Origin: a virus
Reading direction: 5' to 3' (one strand)
DNA length: 64,000 bases
Virus record (IMG/VR): IMGVR_UViG_3300036399_001297
Span: 19,005-83,004 of that record
Below the pieces are notes generated by a model that saw only the letters and a program-made list of their open reading frames with translations, was not told where the DNA came from and ran no database searches. Shown here piece by piece: positions 43,618 through 51,921 of the stretch (position 1 is its first letter; each line of letters begins with the position of its first letter). Position numbers and translations under genes: made by a program.

Positions 43618-44364
43618 TTATCCTCCTAACCCCTGAAGAAAGCTTAATAACCCGTTACTGTTAGATTTTTTATCTACATGATTAGCAGTATCACCTTCGG
43701 ATACTGAGTATTTATCATAAACAAAGTTTACCTTTTGTACTTTTAATGCATCTGGTTGGTGACTGTATGTTTCTTGTCCTATATTTATAGGAACAACATT
43801 TTTATAAGAAAATATTTTTCTAGGGACCATTGATGTAAATGAACCAGTTTTAGCATAGAAAAACACATCAACTTGCCCACATTTTACGTTTTTACGAGAA
43901 TCGCTTCCTCTCGCAACTAAACCATAATAAGAAGCTAATATCAACCAAGGTCTTATAAAGAAATCTACAAATGATGCATTGGTTTCTAAAAAATCTATGG
44001 TTAAATTATCATAAGAGGCTCTAGTATCACTTGTAGCTGGAGCCATAAATCCACCGTAGGAAAGACCCCTGTTTTGAGCCGCAAGCGATTCTCTTGGTGT
44101 GTTTACTTGTTTAGCAAATGCACACCCCATCATACTATCCAAAGAATACTGAAACGTTTCGCTAATTAATCTGTTACGAGTCTTATTGGAATATTTCCAA
44201 TCCTGCCCATATTCCATTCTGTTTAAAGCATTTTGAAAATTCTGAGATAACAAAGGAAGACTATCGAAATGAAATAAAACAAGCCACTGTGACGGTAAAA
44301 CAGGATTTCCCGCCCATGTTCCTAAAACTTCACTCAAATAATATTCATACGAGCTAGATGCCAT
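43618..44364 (-). CDS. Tail tube-related structural protein
   Basis: A 248-residue beta-rich protein. SQWLVLFHFDSLP at the start, NLTIDFLETNASFVDFFIRPW in the centre, then VDVFFYAKTG, KIFSYKNVVPINIGQETY and VQKVNFVYDKYSV follow the pattern of gp19-like tube and baseplate tube proteins. It directly follows the tube gene and carries its own TATAAATA. It might be a tube terminator or a junction protein; which one cannot be told from sequence. Confidence 0.6.
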   Translation of the reverse strand: MASSSYEYYLSEVLGTWAGNPVLPSQWLVLFHFDSLPLLSQNFQNALNRMEYGQDWKYSNKTRNRLISETFQYSLDSMMGCAFAKQVNTPRESLAAQNRGLSYGGFMAPATSDTRASYDNLTIDFLETNASFVDFFIRPWLILASYYGLVARGSDSRKNVKCGQVDVFFYAKTGSFTSMVPRKIFSYKNVVPINIGQETYSHQPDALKVQKVNFVYDKYSVSEGDTANHVDKKSNSNGLLSFLQGLGG

Positions 44365-44369
44365 ATAAA

Positions 44370-44377
44370 TATTTATA
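44370..44377 (-). promoter_or_regulatory. TATAAATA late promoter
   Basis: Minus-strand TATAAATATTTATATG: the exact consensus ends 5 bases before ATG 44364. Confidence 0.6.
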
Positions 44378-44393
44378 CGAAACAGCTAATTTA

Positions 44394-44969
44394 TTATCTG
44401 GATATTCTCCAATATTGATACGCTAAATTAACTTGTTGTGTAACAATTTCTCCGGATTGTGTTATATCTAAATTTATGGCTCCTAATGATCGGCAATATG
44501 CTCCATAAAGAGTATAAGTTCTTCCTTGAAGTACTCCGCCGTTTTTGTCCACAAGACTCATTACAATTTGATTATCGGCTGATTTATTTGGAATATTATA
44601 AGCACCGGAAGAGGTTTGATCGTTGAATACTAAATGAGTCCAATCTTCAAATTTTCTTCTGATGGAATAATTTTGAGGCATTCTAAACGTAACTTGCCAA
44701 TTGTCAGATCCAGTATATTTGGCCGTACCGGGAACATTGAATTGTAATCCCATAAAAGGAGTCGGAATATTTGTGATTTCACGACCGGGTAATGTGGTTG
44801 TGGTTACATACAACAATTCATCTTGAGAAAATTTAGTTCCCCCTAAATTTACAATACGAAATAGATTCGTACGCGCAAAATCATTAGTGGAAATAGTGTC
44901 ATAAAAATTCTCAATACCTAATGTAGTAAAGAGTCCTGTTGCTATGTTATTTAAAGTTTCGTTTGCCAT
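44394..44969 (-). CDS. 19: Tail tube protein gp19
   Basis: Forms the rigid inner tube of the contractile tail. 191 residues (T4 gp19 has 163). ARTNLFRIVNLGG, TTTLPGREITNIPTPFMGLQFNVPG split by a Pro-rich loop, WQVTFRMPQNYSIRRKFEDW, and the ending AINLDITQSGEIVTQQVNLAYQYW are typical of T4-like tube proteins. It lies downstream of the sheath gene, as in T4 (18-19). Confidence 0.9.
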   Translation of the reverse strand: MANETLNNIATGLFTTLGIENFYDTISTNDFARTNLFRIVNLGGTKFSQDELLYVTTTTLPGREITNIPTPFMGLQFNVPGTAKYTGSDNWQVTFRMPQNYSIRRKFEDWTHLVFNDQTSSGAYNIPNKSADNQIVMSLVDKNGGVLQGRTYTLYGAYCRSLGAINLDITQSGEIVTQQVNLAYQYWRISR

Positions 44970-44974
44970 ATAAA

Positions 44975-44982
44975 TATTTATC
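44975..44982 (-). promoter_or_regulatory. GATAAATA late-promoter-like element
   Basis: Minus-strand GATAAATATTTATATG: one base off the T4 consensus, ending 5 bases before the tube ATG at 44969. Confidence 0.55.
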
Positions 44983-44985
44983 TTT

Positions 44986-47424
44986 TTATCCGATTATTTC
45001 TTGAAAATCTACACCAGTTCTAGTAGCAATAAAATCCGCTAAAATATATTCGGCAGTTCTTACTGGTTGGATATAGATAGAAACTTTCATTTCATTATTA
45101 TCTATAATATCAGGAGTATTGTTTCTTTCGTCACATATAATCTGATAGTTATAGATACCATCATTAACCTTTGCTTGATCGAAAACTGGTGTAATAGCAC
45201 CAACTAAACGAGTTCTGGTTGAAATAGAGTTAGGTTCAAACAAGAAGAATTTCAATACACTTTGAGTAGATTTTTCTAAATATAAGAATAATCTTCTTAC
45301 GTTAATTCTGTCAAATGCGGATGGTTTTTTGTATAGTGTTTTTTGACCGTATACTACAAACCCGTCAGCAGGGAAAAATGCAATCGGATTAACGCTTATT
45401 TTATATAACAAATCTCTTTGTTTTTGAGTTGTGACAACACCAATGTCGGTTACACCCGCTAAAGTACCTCTATTAAATCCGGCTGGAGCACTCCATTGGA
45501 AATTAATTCTATCGCTTGCTACCATATTACCAGCAACAAAACCAGATGGAGGAACCCAAACCTGAGTATCAGATGCAGCATCATTGGTTTTTAACCAGTT
45601 ACCATAAACAGCAGCATAAGAGGTTTCAATACCAGCAAATAAATTTTTAAGAGGCCAGTATATATTATTAGAGAAAATAAAATCTCTTCTTTTGGTTATC
45701 TTATAATCTTTTCCGGTAACATAAACATAACGTAATCCGTCAGCTAAGAAGATATGATCTTTTCTGGTTTGTTGAGCAAAAGAAACAAATTGATTTGCAA
45801 CAGAAACATAATCATCTCTTACTCCAGCAACTATACTATTATCATTTGTATATAATACATTAATATCAACAGGATAGGTATCATCAAAAACATCTTCGGT
45901 TGGATATTTTTCCTTACGAGCTTTAGCGCCTGTCCAGATTGTACCAAGTCCTGCTTCGGTGATAATATCCAATCCGATATCATCGTTAATTTCAAGATTT
46001 CTTAAAACTCTTTGTAATTTTGATGGAATGTTTCCGATTTTTTTAGAATCTTTATTACTTTCGGAATTATAAACCCCAATAGAATAAGCATGTTTAGCGG
46101 GATTAGAAACTCTTACAGTCTTAGAAGGTTTACCGCTTGCATTAAGCCATTTTCCGGATCTAGCTAAATATGGATTAACCATTACTCTAACATTAGCAGA
46201 ACTATTGTTTATTACGTCTTCAATGAAAAATGTTTTTGGTTTTCCGCCATTAGGATCATTTTGGGTTCTTCTTTGATACAAAGATCCACTATATCCTTCT
46301 GCTAAATTATAATCTAGGGTTACGGTATCTTTATTATATATAGAAGAACGAATTTTAAACAACCCGAACACCAAGCTATCGGTATAATCTTGACCTGAAA
46401 AATCAAATTGTGTAGGTAAATTTTCCAATGCTTCTGACATACTTCCGGTTCCATAACTTCCCGATAAAGATGTAACTCTGAAAGAAAATCTAGATGAAGG
46501 CACAGTTGATTCTAATTGATATTGATCAGAAACAATTTGATTAAATGCTTTTACTGATCCAATTGAATCAAAATCAGTGGAAGGATTTATATTAGAATTA
46601 TCAGCTATTGCTAAATAGTATCCTTCAAATAAATCATTTAAAGTTGTTTTTGCTGTATTAATTACAACTATACCGGACTTTTTAAGATCGTTAAAACTAG
46701 AAATCGTATCGTTAATGGTTTTATCTTCCGCCCATTCTTCATCGTCGTTCCAATTATTACTATCCACAAGAGTAGAATTGTATTCTGGAGCCTCTTGCCA
46801 GTCTATACCACCTTCTAAAACGGATTGATATTGTTCTTGTGTTAATAAAACAGAATATGGGGTTTTAATACCGACAAATTCAGAATCATCATATGATACA
46901 GAAGTAGACGTAAAATTAGCAGATGTTACAACTGATACCAATGTATTTTCAAAACAAGCAATAGTTGTATTTGTAGTATCAACATAATATTTTGAGTATT
47001 CTTTAGTATAAGTTCCTAAAAATACAGGAACACCAGCGCTTAAAGCGATTTGGCCGTTAGTGGTACTTAAGTTGGCTATTAATGTACTGATTTGTGTTTC
47101 TACGGGATAAACGGTAGCACTATAATTATTAGAAAACCCTACACCGTCATCACTTCCATAAGGCAAACGAGAAACTAAAAGATTTCCGTTGTTATTTAAA
47201 ACTTGTCTAGCGGAATGATATAAATATCTTTCAGCTGGATTACTTGGTTGCCCGAAAACGTCTTCAAATTCTGTAACAGATCCGATACTGATTATTTCAT
47301 CGGTCGGTCCTTGAGGAGTAAAACCAGTCATAAATACGTTGGTTTCTCCAGCTGGACGAGCTATTACACTCAAATCAATTTCATTTATTTGTACGCCGGG
47401 TGAAGCTATAGTTCTTGTTGCCAT
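44986..47424 (-). CDS. 18: Contractile tail sheath protein gp18
   Basis: An 812-residue sheath subunit (T4 gp18 has 659). It starts with the family hallmark ASPGVQINEIDLS, then TNVFMTGFTPQGP and VTEFEDVFGQP. The C-terminal domain has INFQWSAPAGFNRG, VNPIAFFPADGFVVYGQKTL, FDRINVRRLFLYLEKS and the last strands VSIYIQPVRTAEYI, which link neighbouring subunits. The extra length lies in the central surface domains. The first gene of the late tail block, it is preceded by TATAAATT and GGTAAGTA elements. Confidence 0.95.
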   Translation of the reverse strand: MATRTIASPGVQINEIDLSVIARPAGETNVFMTGFTPQGPTDEIISIGSVTEFEDVFGQPSNPAERYLYHSARQVLNNNGNLLVSRLPYGSDDGVGFSNNYSATVYPVETQISTLIANLSTTNGQIALSAGVPVFLGTYTKEYSKYYVDTTNTTIACFENTLVSVVTSANFTSTSVSYDDSEFVGIKTPYSVLLTQEQYQSVLEGGIDWQEAPEYNSTLVDSNNWNDDEEWAEDKTINDTISSFNDLKKSGIVVINTAKTTLNDLFEGYYLAIADNSNINPSTDFDSIGSVKAFNQIVSDQYQLESTVPSSRFSFRVTSLSGSYGTGSMSEALENLPTQFDFSGQDYTDSLVFGLFKIRSSIYNKDTVTLDYNLAEGYSGSLYQRRTQNDPNGGKPKTFFIEDVINNSSANVRVMVNPYLARSGKWLNASGKPSKTVRVSNPAKHAYSIGVYNSESNKDSKKIGNIPSKLQRVLRNLEINDDIGLDIITEAGLGTIWTGAKARKEKYPTEDVFDDTYPVDINVLYTNDNSIVAGVRDDYVSVANQFVSFAQQTRKDHIFLADGLRYVYVTGKDYKITKRRDFIFSNNIYWPLKNLFAGIETSYAAVYGNWLKTNDAASDTQVWVPPSGFVAGNMVASDRINFQWSAPAGFNRGTLAGVTDIGVVTTQKQRDLLYKISVNPIAFFPADGFVVYGQKTLYKKPSAFDRINVRRLFLYLEKSTQSVLKFFLFEPNSISTRTRLVGAITPVFDQAKVNDGIYNYQIICDERNNTPDIIDNNEMKVSIYIQPVRTAEYILADFIATRTGVDFQEIIG

Positions 47425-47445
47425 AATTTATATAAATTACTTACC
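47425..47445 (-). promoter_or_regulatory. Composite GGTAAGTA plus TATAAATT element before the sheath gene
   Basis: Minus-strand GGTAAGTAATT is followed by TATATAAATT and then ATG with no gap. The same composite (GGTAAGTAATT then CTATAAATTT) precedes the 51922-52908 gene. Confidence 0.55.
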
Positions 47446-47491
47446 ATTTCCAATTACCATTTTTATTAAATATATAAAAATGATACAATAT

Positions 47492-47499
47492 GATAAGTA
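47492..47499 (+). promoter_or_regulatory. GATAAGTA late-promoter-like element
   Basis: GATAAGTAATTTTAAATATG: the element ends 9 bases before ATG 47509. Confidence 0.45.
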
Positions 47500-47508
47500 A
47501 TTTTAAAT

Positions 47509-47790
47509 ATGTCAAAATTTAATGATACCGTAAGAGAGATTTTAGAAGAATCTGGAAAATGCACAGGTCCAACTAAAAAAACATCATCAACATCTAAAGG
47601 TAAAAAATGGATGCAATGTGTTAAAAATCCTAAAGGTAAGGGATATAAGAGAGTACATTTCGGCCAAAAAGGTGTAAAAGCTACTGGCAAATCTGGTAAT
47701 ACAAAACGAAAAAAATCATTTCGCGCCAGGCATAAATGCTCCACCGCAAAACCAGGCACGGCCAAATACCTAAGTTGTAAAAACTGGTGA
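47509..47790 (+). CDS. Small basic Cys protein with capsid-targeting-like N-terminus
   Basis: A 93-residue protein, strongly basic. Residues 1-14 (FNDTVREILEE) form a short helix with an ILE cleavage-like site. The rest is Lys/Gly/Ser-rich with Cys at CTGPTKK, MQCVKNPKGKGYKRVHFG, HKCSTAKPG and LSCKNW, like a family of small phage and giant-virus proteins of unknown function (DUF5872-like, from memory). A DNA-binding or packaged virion protein is plausible from charge. Confidence 0.65.
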   Translation: MSKFNDTVREILEESGKCTGPTKKTSSTSKGKKWMQCVKNPKGKGYKRVHFGQKGVKATGKSGNTKRKKSFRARHKCSTAKPGTAKYLSCKNW

Positions 47791-48666
47791 TTATAAAGTA
47801 TTTATATTAATTTTTTGTTCTTCTATATAATATCCTTTTATTTTATACGGCATTCCGTTTTTTCTTTTTTTATTAAAAGTATTTCTTAATCCTCTATAAT
47901 CAATATTTCGTTCTCTGCAAAAAACTACAAGTTTATTGACTTTTATTTTTTCATTTTCTGGAGTCACGACAATATATGAATATGCTGTTTTTTGAATTTT
48001 TTGGCTATTTTTTTCTCTAAAACTTTTAAGTCTTTCTATTTCTAATTGTTTTTTATAATGATTGTTATAGTTTAAATTGTATTTTTTTATCCATTTTGAT
48101 ATTGTATTTCTATCAAGATTTATTTCGCTGGCAATATCTTTTATTAATACATTTTCGTTTAATTTTTTTTGTATATGTTCTATTTTTTCTTTATTTTTTA
48201 AATACAATGTTTTTTTTGTACTTTCTGTTTGTTTTTTTCTCATATCTTTATAAAAATCTTCTCCATATATTTTTTTGATTTCTTCTACGCTTAAAGGTTG
48301 ATTTCCACCATTCAATAAATTACATAAAGTTCCTTTTCCTTCAATTCTTTTACCATATAAATTTATTAATTCCAATTCTTTTTCTAAAGCTTCTTTTTCA
48401 GTCAAACTATCAACTAATATTTTTTCAGTAAAATCAGAATTTTTATTAAAAATAGATTTCAATTTACAATATAAAAAATAATTTGTTATTTTTCCTAATT
48501 TATAATTTTTTCTGTGATGTTTATATCTTTTATCGGTTCCTTTTCCTATATAAAAACATATATCATTTTCATCAAATAACCCATACACATAGTATTTTTT
48601 TCCATATAAATATTTACCAATCTTTACACGCAATAATTTATTTTTAAAACTTGTAGAAAATACCAT
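47791..48666 (-). CDS. Free-standing GIY-YIG homing endonuclease
   Basis: A 291-residue endonuclease not inside another gene. The catalytic domain reads YYVYGLFDENDICFYIGKG with TDKRYKHHRKNYK, then LEKELELINLYG and LCNLLNGGNQPLS as the usual GIY-YIG continuation. The C-terminal part has an HTH-like segment (IKDIASEINLDRNTISKWIK) and a DNA-binding tail. Its stop abuts the end of the plus-strand basic gene exactly, with no spacer, as expected for an insertion. It lies within 400 bases of the sheath gene. Confidence 0.88.
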   Translation of the reverse strand: MVFSTSFKNKLLRVKIGKYLYGKKYYVYGLFDENDICFYIGKGTDKRYKHHRKNYKLGKITNYFLYCKLKSIFNKNSDFTEKILVDSLTEKEALEKELELINLYGKRIEGKGTLCNLLNGGNQPLSVEEIKKIYGEDFYKDMRKKQTESTKKTLYLKNKEKIEHIQKKLNENVLIKDIASEINLDRNTISKWIKKYNLNYNNHYKKQLEIERLKSFREKNSQKIQKTAYSYIVVTPENEKIKVNKLVVFCRERNIDYRGLRNTFNKKRKNGMPYKIKGYYIEEQKININTL

Positions 48667-48670
48667 TAAG

Positions 48671-48684
48671 TATAAGTATAAATA
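48671..48684 (+). promoter_or_regulatory. Overlapping TATAAGTA and TATAAATA elements
   Basis: TATAAGTATAAATA contains both late-element versions, ending 5 bases before ATG 48690. It lies in the 23-base divergent space with the endonuclease gene. Confidence 0.55.
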
Positions 48685-48689
48685 AACCT

Positions 48690-49052
48690 ATGAACAAATT
48701 TGAAAAAATATATAAAGAAGCTGTAACAAATGTAATGGCAACCGGAAACAACCAAACAACAACAAATCCTGATGCATTTAAATCTTCACTGTTAACAGAT
48801 TTAAAAATTAATCCGCAAGATTTTCAAAAAATTAAACAAAAGTTGCAACAAAATTTACCCAATGTCCAAAACATAGATCAACTTTTTAGACTTTTAGCGA
48901 ATACTGATGAAGAAAACGCTACAACCAAAACAACAAATAAACCAGAAGACCAACAAAATAAAGGTCAAACTGGTGGTCAAAACCCAACTTTAGATATGGT
49001 ACAAAAACAACAAGCCCCGACATCAAACGCAGCTACACGACCATTGGTATAA
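48690..49052 (+). CDS. Hypothetical Gln/Asn/Thr-rich protein, possibly virion-internal
   Basis: A 120-residue protein of low complexity. It starts NKFEKIYKEAVTNVMATG, similar to the N-terminal helices of T4 internal head proteins. Then come DFQKIKQKLQQNLPNVQ and a disordered Gln/Thr/Asn tail. No family is recognised. Its composition and the late promoter suggest a structural or packaged protein. Confidence 0.6.
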   Translation: MNKFEKIYKEAVTNVMATGNNQTTTNPDAFKSSLLTDLKINPQDFQKIKQKLQQNLPNVQNIDQLFRLLANTDEENATTKTTNKPEDQQNKGQTGGQNPTLDMVQKQQAPTSNAATRPLV

Positions 49053-49063
49053 ATTCCTTTTAA

Positions 49064-49843
49064 ATGGCAAAAAAAATCAATCCAGCGAAAGAGGTGAAAA
49101 AAGATACTTCACCTAAAATTTTTCAACGCGATAAAATAAACTTTGATATTAATATTAAAGAACGCGATGATCTAACCGAAAAACAAAAAAAAATAATCGA
49201 AACCGCTCTACATAAAGATACTAGATGTATTTTTATTGATGGTTTATACGGAACCGGAAAAACAATTTTAGCAGTTTTATCAGCACTAAAATTGCTAAAC
49301 CAAAGAAAGGTTTCCGAAATTATTTATGTTAGAAATCCGGTAGAAGCAACAACAACCGGAAAAATCGGATTTCTAAAAGGCGATACAGGTGAAAAAATGG
49401 CTCCCTATATCGGACCTCTTTATGATAAATTAGAAGAACTATTATCAGAGGCAGATTCAAAAAGACTTCAAACCGATAATAGAGTATTTGGTATGCCTAT
49501 CGGGTTTGTTAGAGGTAGAAGTTGGAATTCTAGAGTTATCATAGTTGACGAAGCAAGCTCTATGAGTTGGGACGATTTATTTTTGATATTGTCTAGATGC
49601 GGTGAATATACAAGAATATTTTTTGTTGGTGATAGCGCAAATCAAAATGATATCGGACATAAAGCAGGTTTCAGAAAAATGTTTGATTTGTTTAGTGATG
49701 ATGAAAGCAAAGAAAACGGAATACATACATTTGAATTAAAAGATTATGACGATATTAAAAGATCTAAATTGTTACAATTTGTAATGATTAAGACGGGTTT
49801 AATAAAAAATACTAATGAAAATGTATTAGATAAAGATAAGTAA
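49064..49843 (+). CDS. phoH: PhoH-like ATPase
   Basis: A 259-residue P-loop ATPase of the PhoH family, common in marine and T4-like phages. Walker A is DGLYGTGKTILA, followed by YVRNPVEA, GFLKGDTGEKMAPYIGPLYD, GFVRGRSW, Walker B VIIVDEASSMSW and the sensor FFVGDSANQND. The biological role in phages is not settled; it may relate to RNA handling or phosphate stress. It starts 11 bases after the previous gene and leads a small operon. Confidence 0.9.
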   Translation: MAKKINPAKEVKKDTSPKIFQRDKINFDINIKERDDLTEKQKKIIETALHKDTRCIFIDGLYGTGKTILAVLSALKLLNQRKVSEIIYVRNPVEATTTGKIGFLKGDTGEKMAPYIGPLYDKLEELLSEADSKRLQTDNRVFGMPIGFVRGRSWNSRVIIVDEASSMSWDDLFLILSRCGEYTRIFFVGDSANQNDIGHKAGFRKMFDLFSDDESKENGIHTFELKDYDDIKRSKLLQFVMIKTGLIKNTNENVLDKDK

Positions 49844-49847
49844 TTTT

Positions 49848-50036
49848 ATGTTAGGCACAAAATACGATTATCAACCATTAAACAATAAGCCAATGGGATG
49901 CACTTTTTGCGGTGCTCACATACCAAGAGCAAAAATAGTTGAAAGAAAAGATGTTAAAACTAAAGAACTTATAAAAGAATGTCATTGGGTTTGTGGTCGT
50001 TGTAATAATGTTTCTCGCATCGGTAAATTAGTTTAA
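49848..50036 (+). CDS. Small zinc-ribbon protein
   Basis: 62 residues with GCTFCGAHIPRAKI and WVCGRCNNVSRIGK, two CxxC pairs 35 residues apart that can bind one zinc. It starts 4 bases after phoH. Such mini-ribbons often bind nucleic acid or RNA polymerase, but the role here is unknown. Confidence 0.7.
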   Translation: MLGTKYDYQPLNNKPMGCTFCGAHIPRAKIVERKDVKTKELIKECHWVCGRCNNVSRIGKLV

Positions 50037-50037
50037 T

Positions 50038-50496
50038 ATGGTGAAACCGAAATTACTAAAGGAGTTAAATTCTACATGGAATCCTTCGCAATATTCGGCA
50101 TCAAGCACACCGCCTAGAAAAGATTTCGTACCCTTTAATAAAAGAGATCAGGCTGGTTATGGAAAACAAAACAATGTTGATTTTCCACAGTCTTCTCCGG
50201 TTCCTCCCAATCCAGCATCTTTACCATTTCCTTTAGAAAATGTGGTAGAAGATTTTGCAGACAGCTATGTATATCTAATGGCAGGATTAAAAAAAATAGC
50301 AATATGCTGTAAAAATAATAAAGCTTTAAAAGAAAAACAAAGAAAAGAACTAATGCAATTTTACGCTTATGGTAAAAAAGCATTAAATGTTATATCTAAA
50401 ATAGGAATGAAAATTCAAGATTCTGCTAATATGGGCAGTCAACCAACACCAGACGCAACGGTTCCTATTGCCAAAAAAGCAATCAAAAGAAATTGA
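50038..50496 (+). CDS. Hypothetical protein
   Basis: A 152-residue protein beginning 1 base after the zinc-ribbon gene. The N-terminal 70 residues are Pro/Ser/Asn-rich and probably disordered (SSPVPPNPASLPFP). The C-terminal half is helical: ENVVEDFADSYVYLMAGLKK and LKEKQRKELMQFYAYGKKAL. No family recognised. Confidence 0.6.
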   Translation: MVKPKLLKELNSTWNPSQYSASSTPPRKDFVPFNKRDQAGYGKQNNVDFPQSSPVPPNPASLPFPLENVVEDFADSYVYLMAGLKKIAICCKNNKALKEKQRKELMQFYAYGKKALNVISKIGMKIQDSANMGSQPTPDATVPIAKKAIKRN

Positions 50497-50529
50497 CTTT
50501 TTTTATGATATGTGATAAAGTATTACTTT

Positions 50530-50961
50530 ATGACATTATCAAATAATTTGAAATCTTTCATTACATCAACAACCATTTTAATTGGCATTTCTTTGTTGGG
50601 GGGAATTGCTGGCTTTTTAGCGGGGAAATCATTTGCGGTTACATTTTTATTTATATTTGTAGCTCAGTTTATTCTATTTACTTTTATAGGAAATATAATA
50701 AAAAATATTAATTTTAAACAAATGATAGAAAAACAATTAGAAAAACTAGAAGGTCTTTCAACAATTTTAGAATGTGCTTATTGTAAAAAACAAAACTTAA
50801 TGATTTTCAATACTAATGATACAGAAAGAATCGAATTTGTATGTGAGCATTGTAAAAATAAAAATCTAGTTAATATACAATTTATCGTTTCTCAAATATC
50901 AGAACCATTAGAAATTCCTAAAGTTTTAGGCGTACCTTCAGATAACGCAGAAACTCCTTGA
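50530..50961 (+). CDS. Membrane protein with zinc-ribbon domain
   Basis: A 143-residue protein from ATG 50530; an in-frame GTG at 50512 is possible. Two transmembrane helices (TTILIGISLLGGIAGFLAG and FAVTFLFIFVAQFILFTFIG) are followed by a short coiled coil (KQMIEKQLEKLEG) and a ribbon ECAYCKKQNLMIF..FVCEHCKNKN. Function unknown. The layout would place the ribbon in the cytoplasm if both helices form a hairpin. Confidence 0.7.
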   Translation: MTLSNNLKSFITSTTILIGISLLGGIAGFLAGKSFAVTFLFIFVAQFILFTFIGNIIKNINFKQMIEKQLEKLEGLSTILECAYCKKQNLMIFNTNDTERIEFVCEHCKNKNLVNIQFIVSQISEPLEIPKVLGVPSDNAETP

Positions 50962-50986
50962 CACAATCATACAAATAATATAATAT
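50958..50986 (+). promoter_or_regulatory. sigma70-like promoter
   Basis: TTGACA (50958-50963), 17 bases, TAATAT (50981-50986; an overlapping TATAAT is at 50979-50984), 12 bases before ATG 50999. It overlaps the end of the upstream gene. Confidence 0.5.
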
Positions 50987-50998
50987 TCTAATCTCAAT

Positions 50999-51292
50999 AT
51001 GACAACAGATAACAAATTCAAAAAAGATTTAAAAAATCTTAAGTGGTGGGATAACGCTAATAAAAAGACAGAAGAATTGTCTAGATGGATAGCCTTATAC
51101 GAAGCTGTAAATATAATCGCAGATAAAGCAGAAGATATGGGGAAGGATTTTAATAAACTTCAAATAAATCCTTTAAAGGTAAGAGAATATATGGATTCTA
51201 CCGTAGATATTTATCATAAAAAATTGCTAAATCAATTATACGGTATTAATGTGGTTTACGCCGATTCGGAAGAAGACTCCGATATTTTTTAA
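50999..51292 (+). CDS. Hypothetical helical protein
   Basis: A 97-residue protein. It has KFKKDLKNLKWWDNANKKTE, SRWIALYEAVNIIADKAED and an acidic tail SEEDSDIF. No family recognised. It has its own sigma70-like promoter. It overlaps the convergent neck gene by 4 bases. Confidence 0.6.
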   Translation: MTTDNKFKKDLKNLKWWDNANKKTEELSRWIALYEAVNIIADKAEDMGKDFNKLQINPLKVREYMDSTVDIYHKKLLNQLYGINVVYADSEEDSDIF

Positions 51293-51921
51293 TATTCTCC
51301 GTATACATTAGTATTATCACAAGGATTTTCTAATTCGTAATCAAAGTTATTATTTTTTGATTGTTCTTCTATCTTATCATTATCATCTATTGGGTTATTT
51401 CCAACACCAGATCCAAATGAATTTGTTTCAAAGCTAAAATCAACACGTTTAGCTTTAAAAAACCAAACATAGTGACCACCTAAAGCATTGATTTCAAATT
51501 CATCGCGGACTTCGGTTAATTCATAAACCGTAGCACCTCTTTTTGGGAAATTAAGTCGATCCGAACCGTATTCAGATAATCTTATTATATCTCCAGCTTT
51601 AGGTTCCGATGAAATCCCAAAATTGCAGGTAAAATGGGAGGGATGTATAACACCGTTTAAATCGGCATCAGCAACGATACCGAATTTAGAAAGCATAAAA
51701 GCATCGCTATTTAAAACTAATTGTACTAATAATTTTTTAGCATCAGAATATCCAGAAGATTGATCTTCACCATAAAGAGGATTCATATCAGATATTTCCG
51801 AAAGATTTGATTTAAATTCAATCTCCTGTCCATATATTTCTATTTGTTCTTTCCACAATTCTGAAATATATTGACGCTCGTTTGAATTTTGTTCTTTATT
51901 TAAATATCTGAGAGTTTCCAT
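51289..51921 (-). CDS. 14: Neck protein (gp14-like)
   Basis: A 210-residue head completion or neck protein. QYISELWKEQIEIYGQEIEF opens the domain, then PLYGEDQSSGYSDAK, DAFMLSKFGIVADADLNG and PKAGDIIRLSEYGSD, FPKRGATVYELTEVRDEF and ALGGHYVWFFKAKRVDFS. This order (IYG early, SKFGI, kpGD.i, yel..V, W..k...f..E) is that of T4 gp14 (256 residues). It follows the 51922 gene with no gap. It probably sits at the portal exit to close the head and join the tail. Confidence 0.72.
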   Translation of the reverse strand: METLRYLNKEQNSNERQYISELWKEQIEIYGQEIEFKSNLSEISDMNPLYGEDQSSGYSDAKKLLVQLVLNSDAFMLSKFGIVADADLNGVIHPSHFTCNFGISSEPKAGDIIRLSEYGSDRLNFPKRGATVYELTEVRDEFEINALGGHYVWFFKAKRVDFSFETNSFGSGVGNNPIDDNDKIEEQSKNNNFDYELENPCDNTNVYGEY

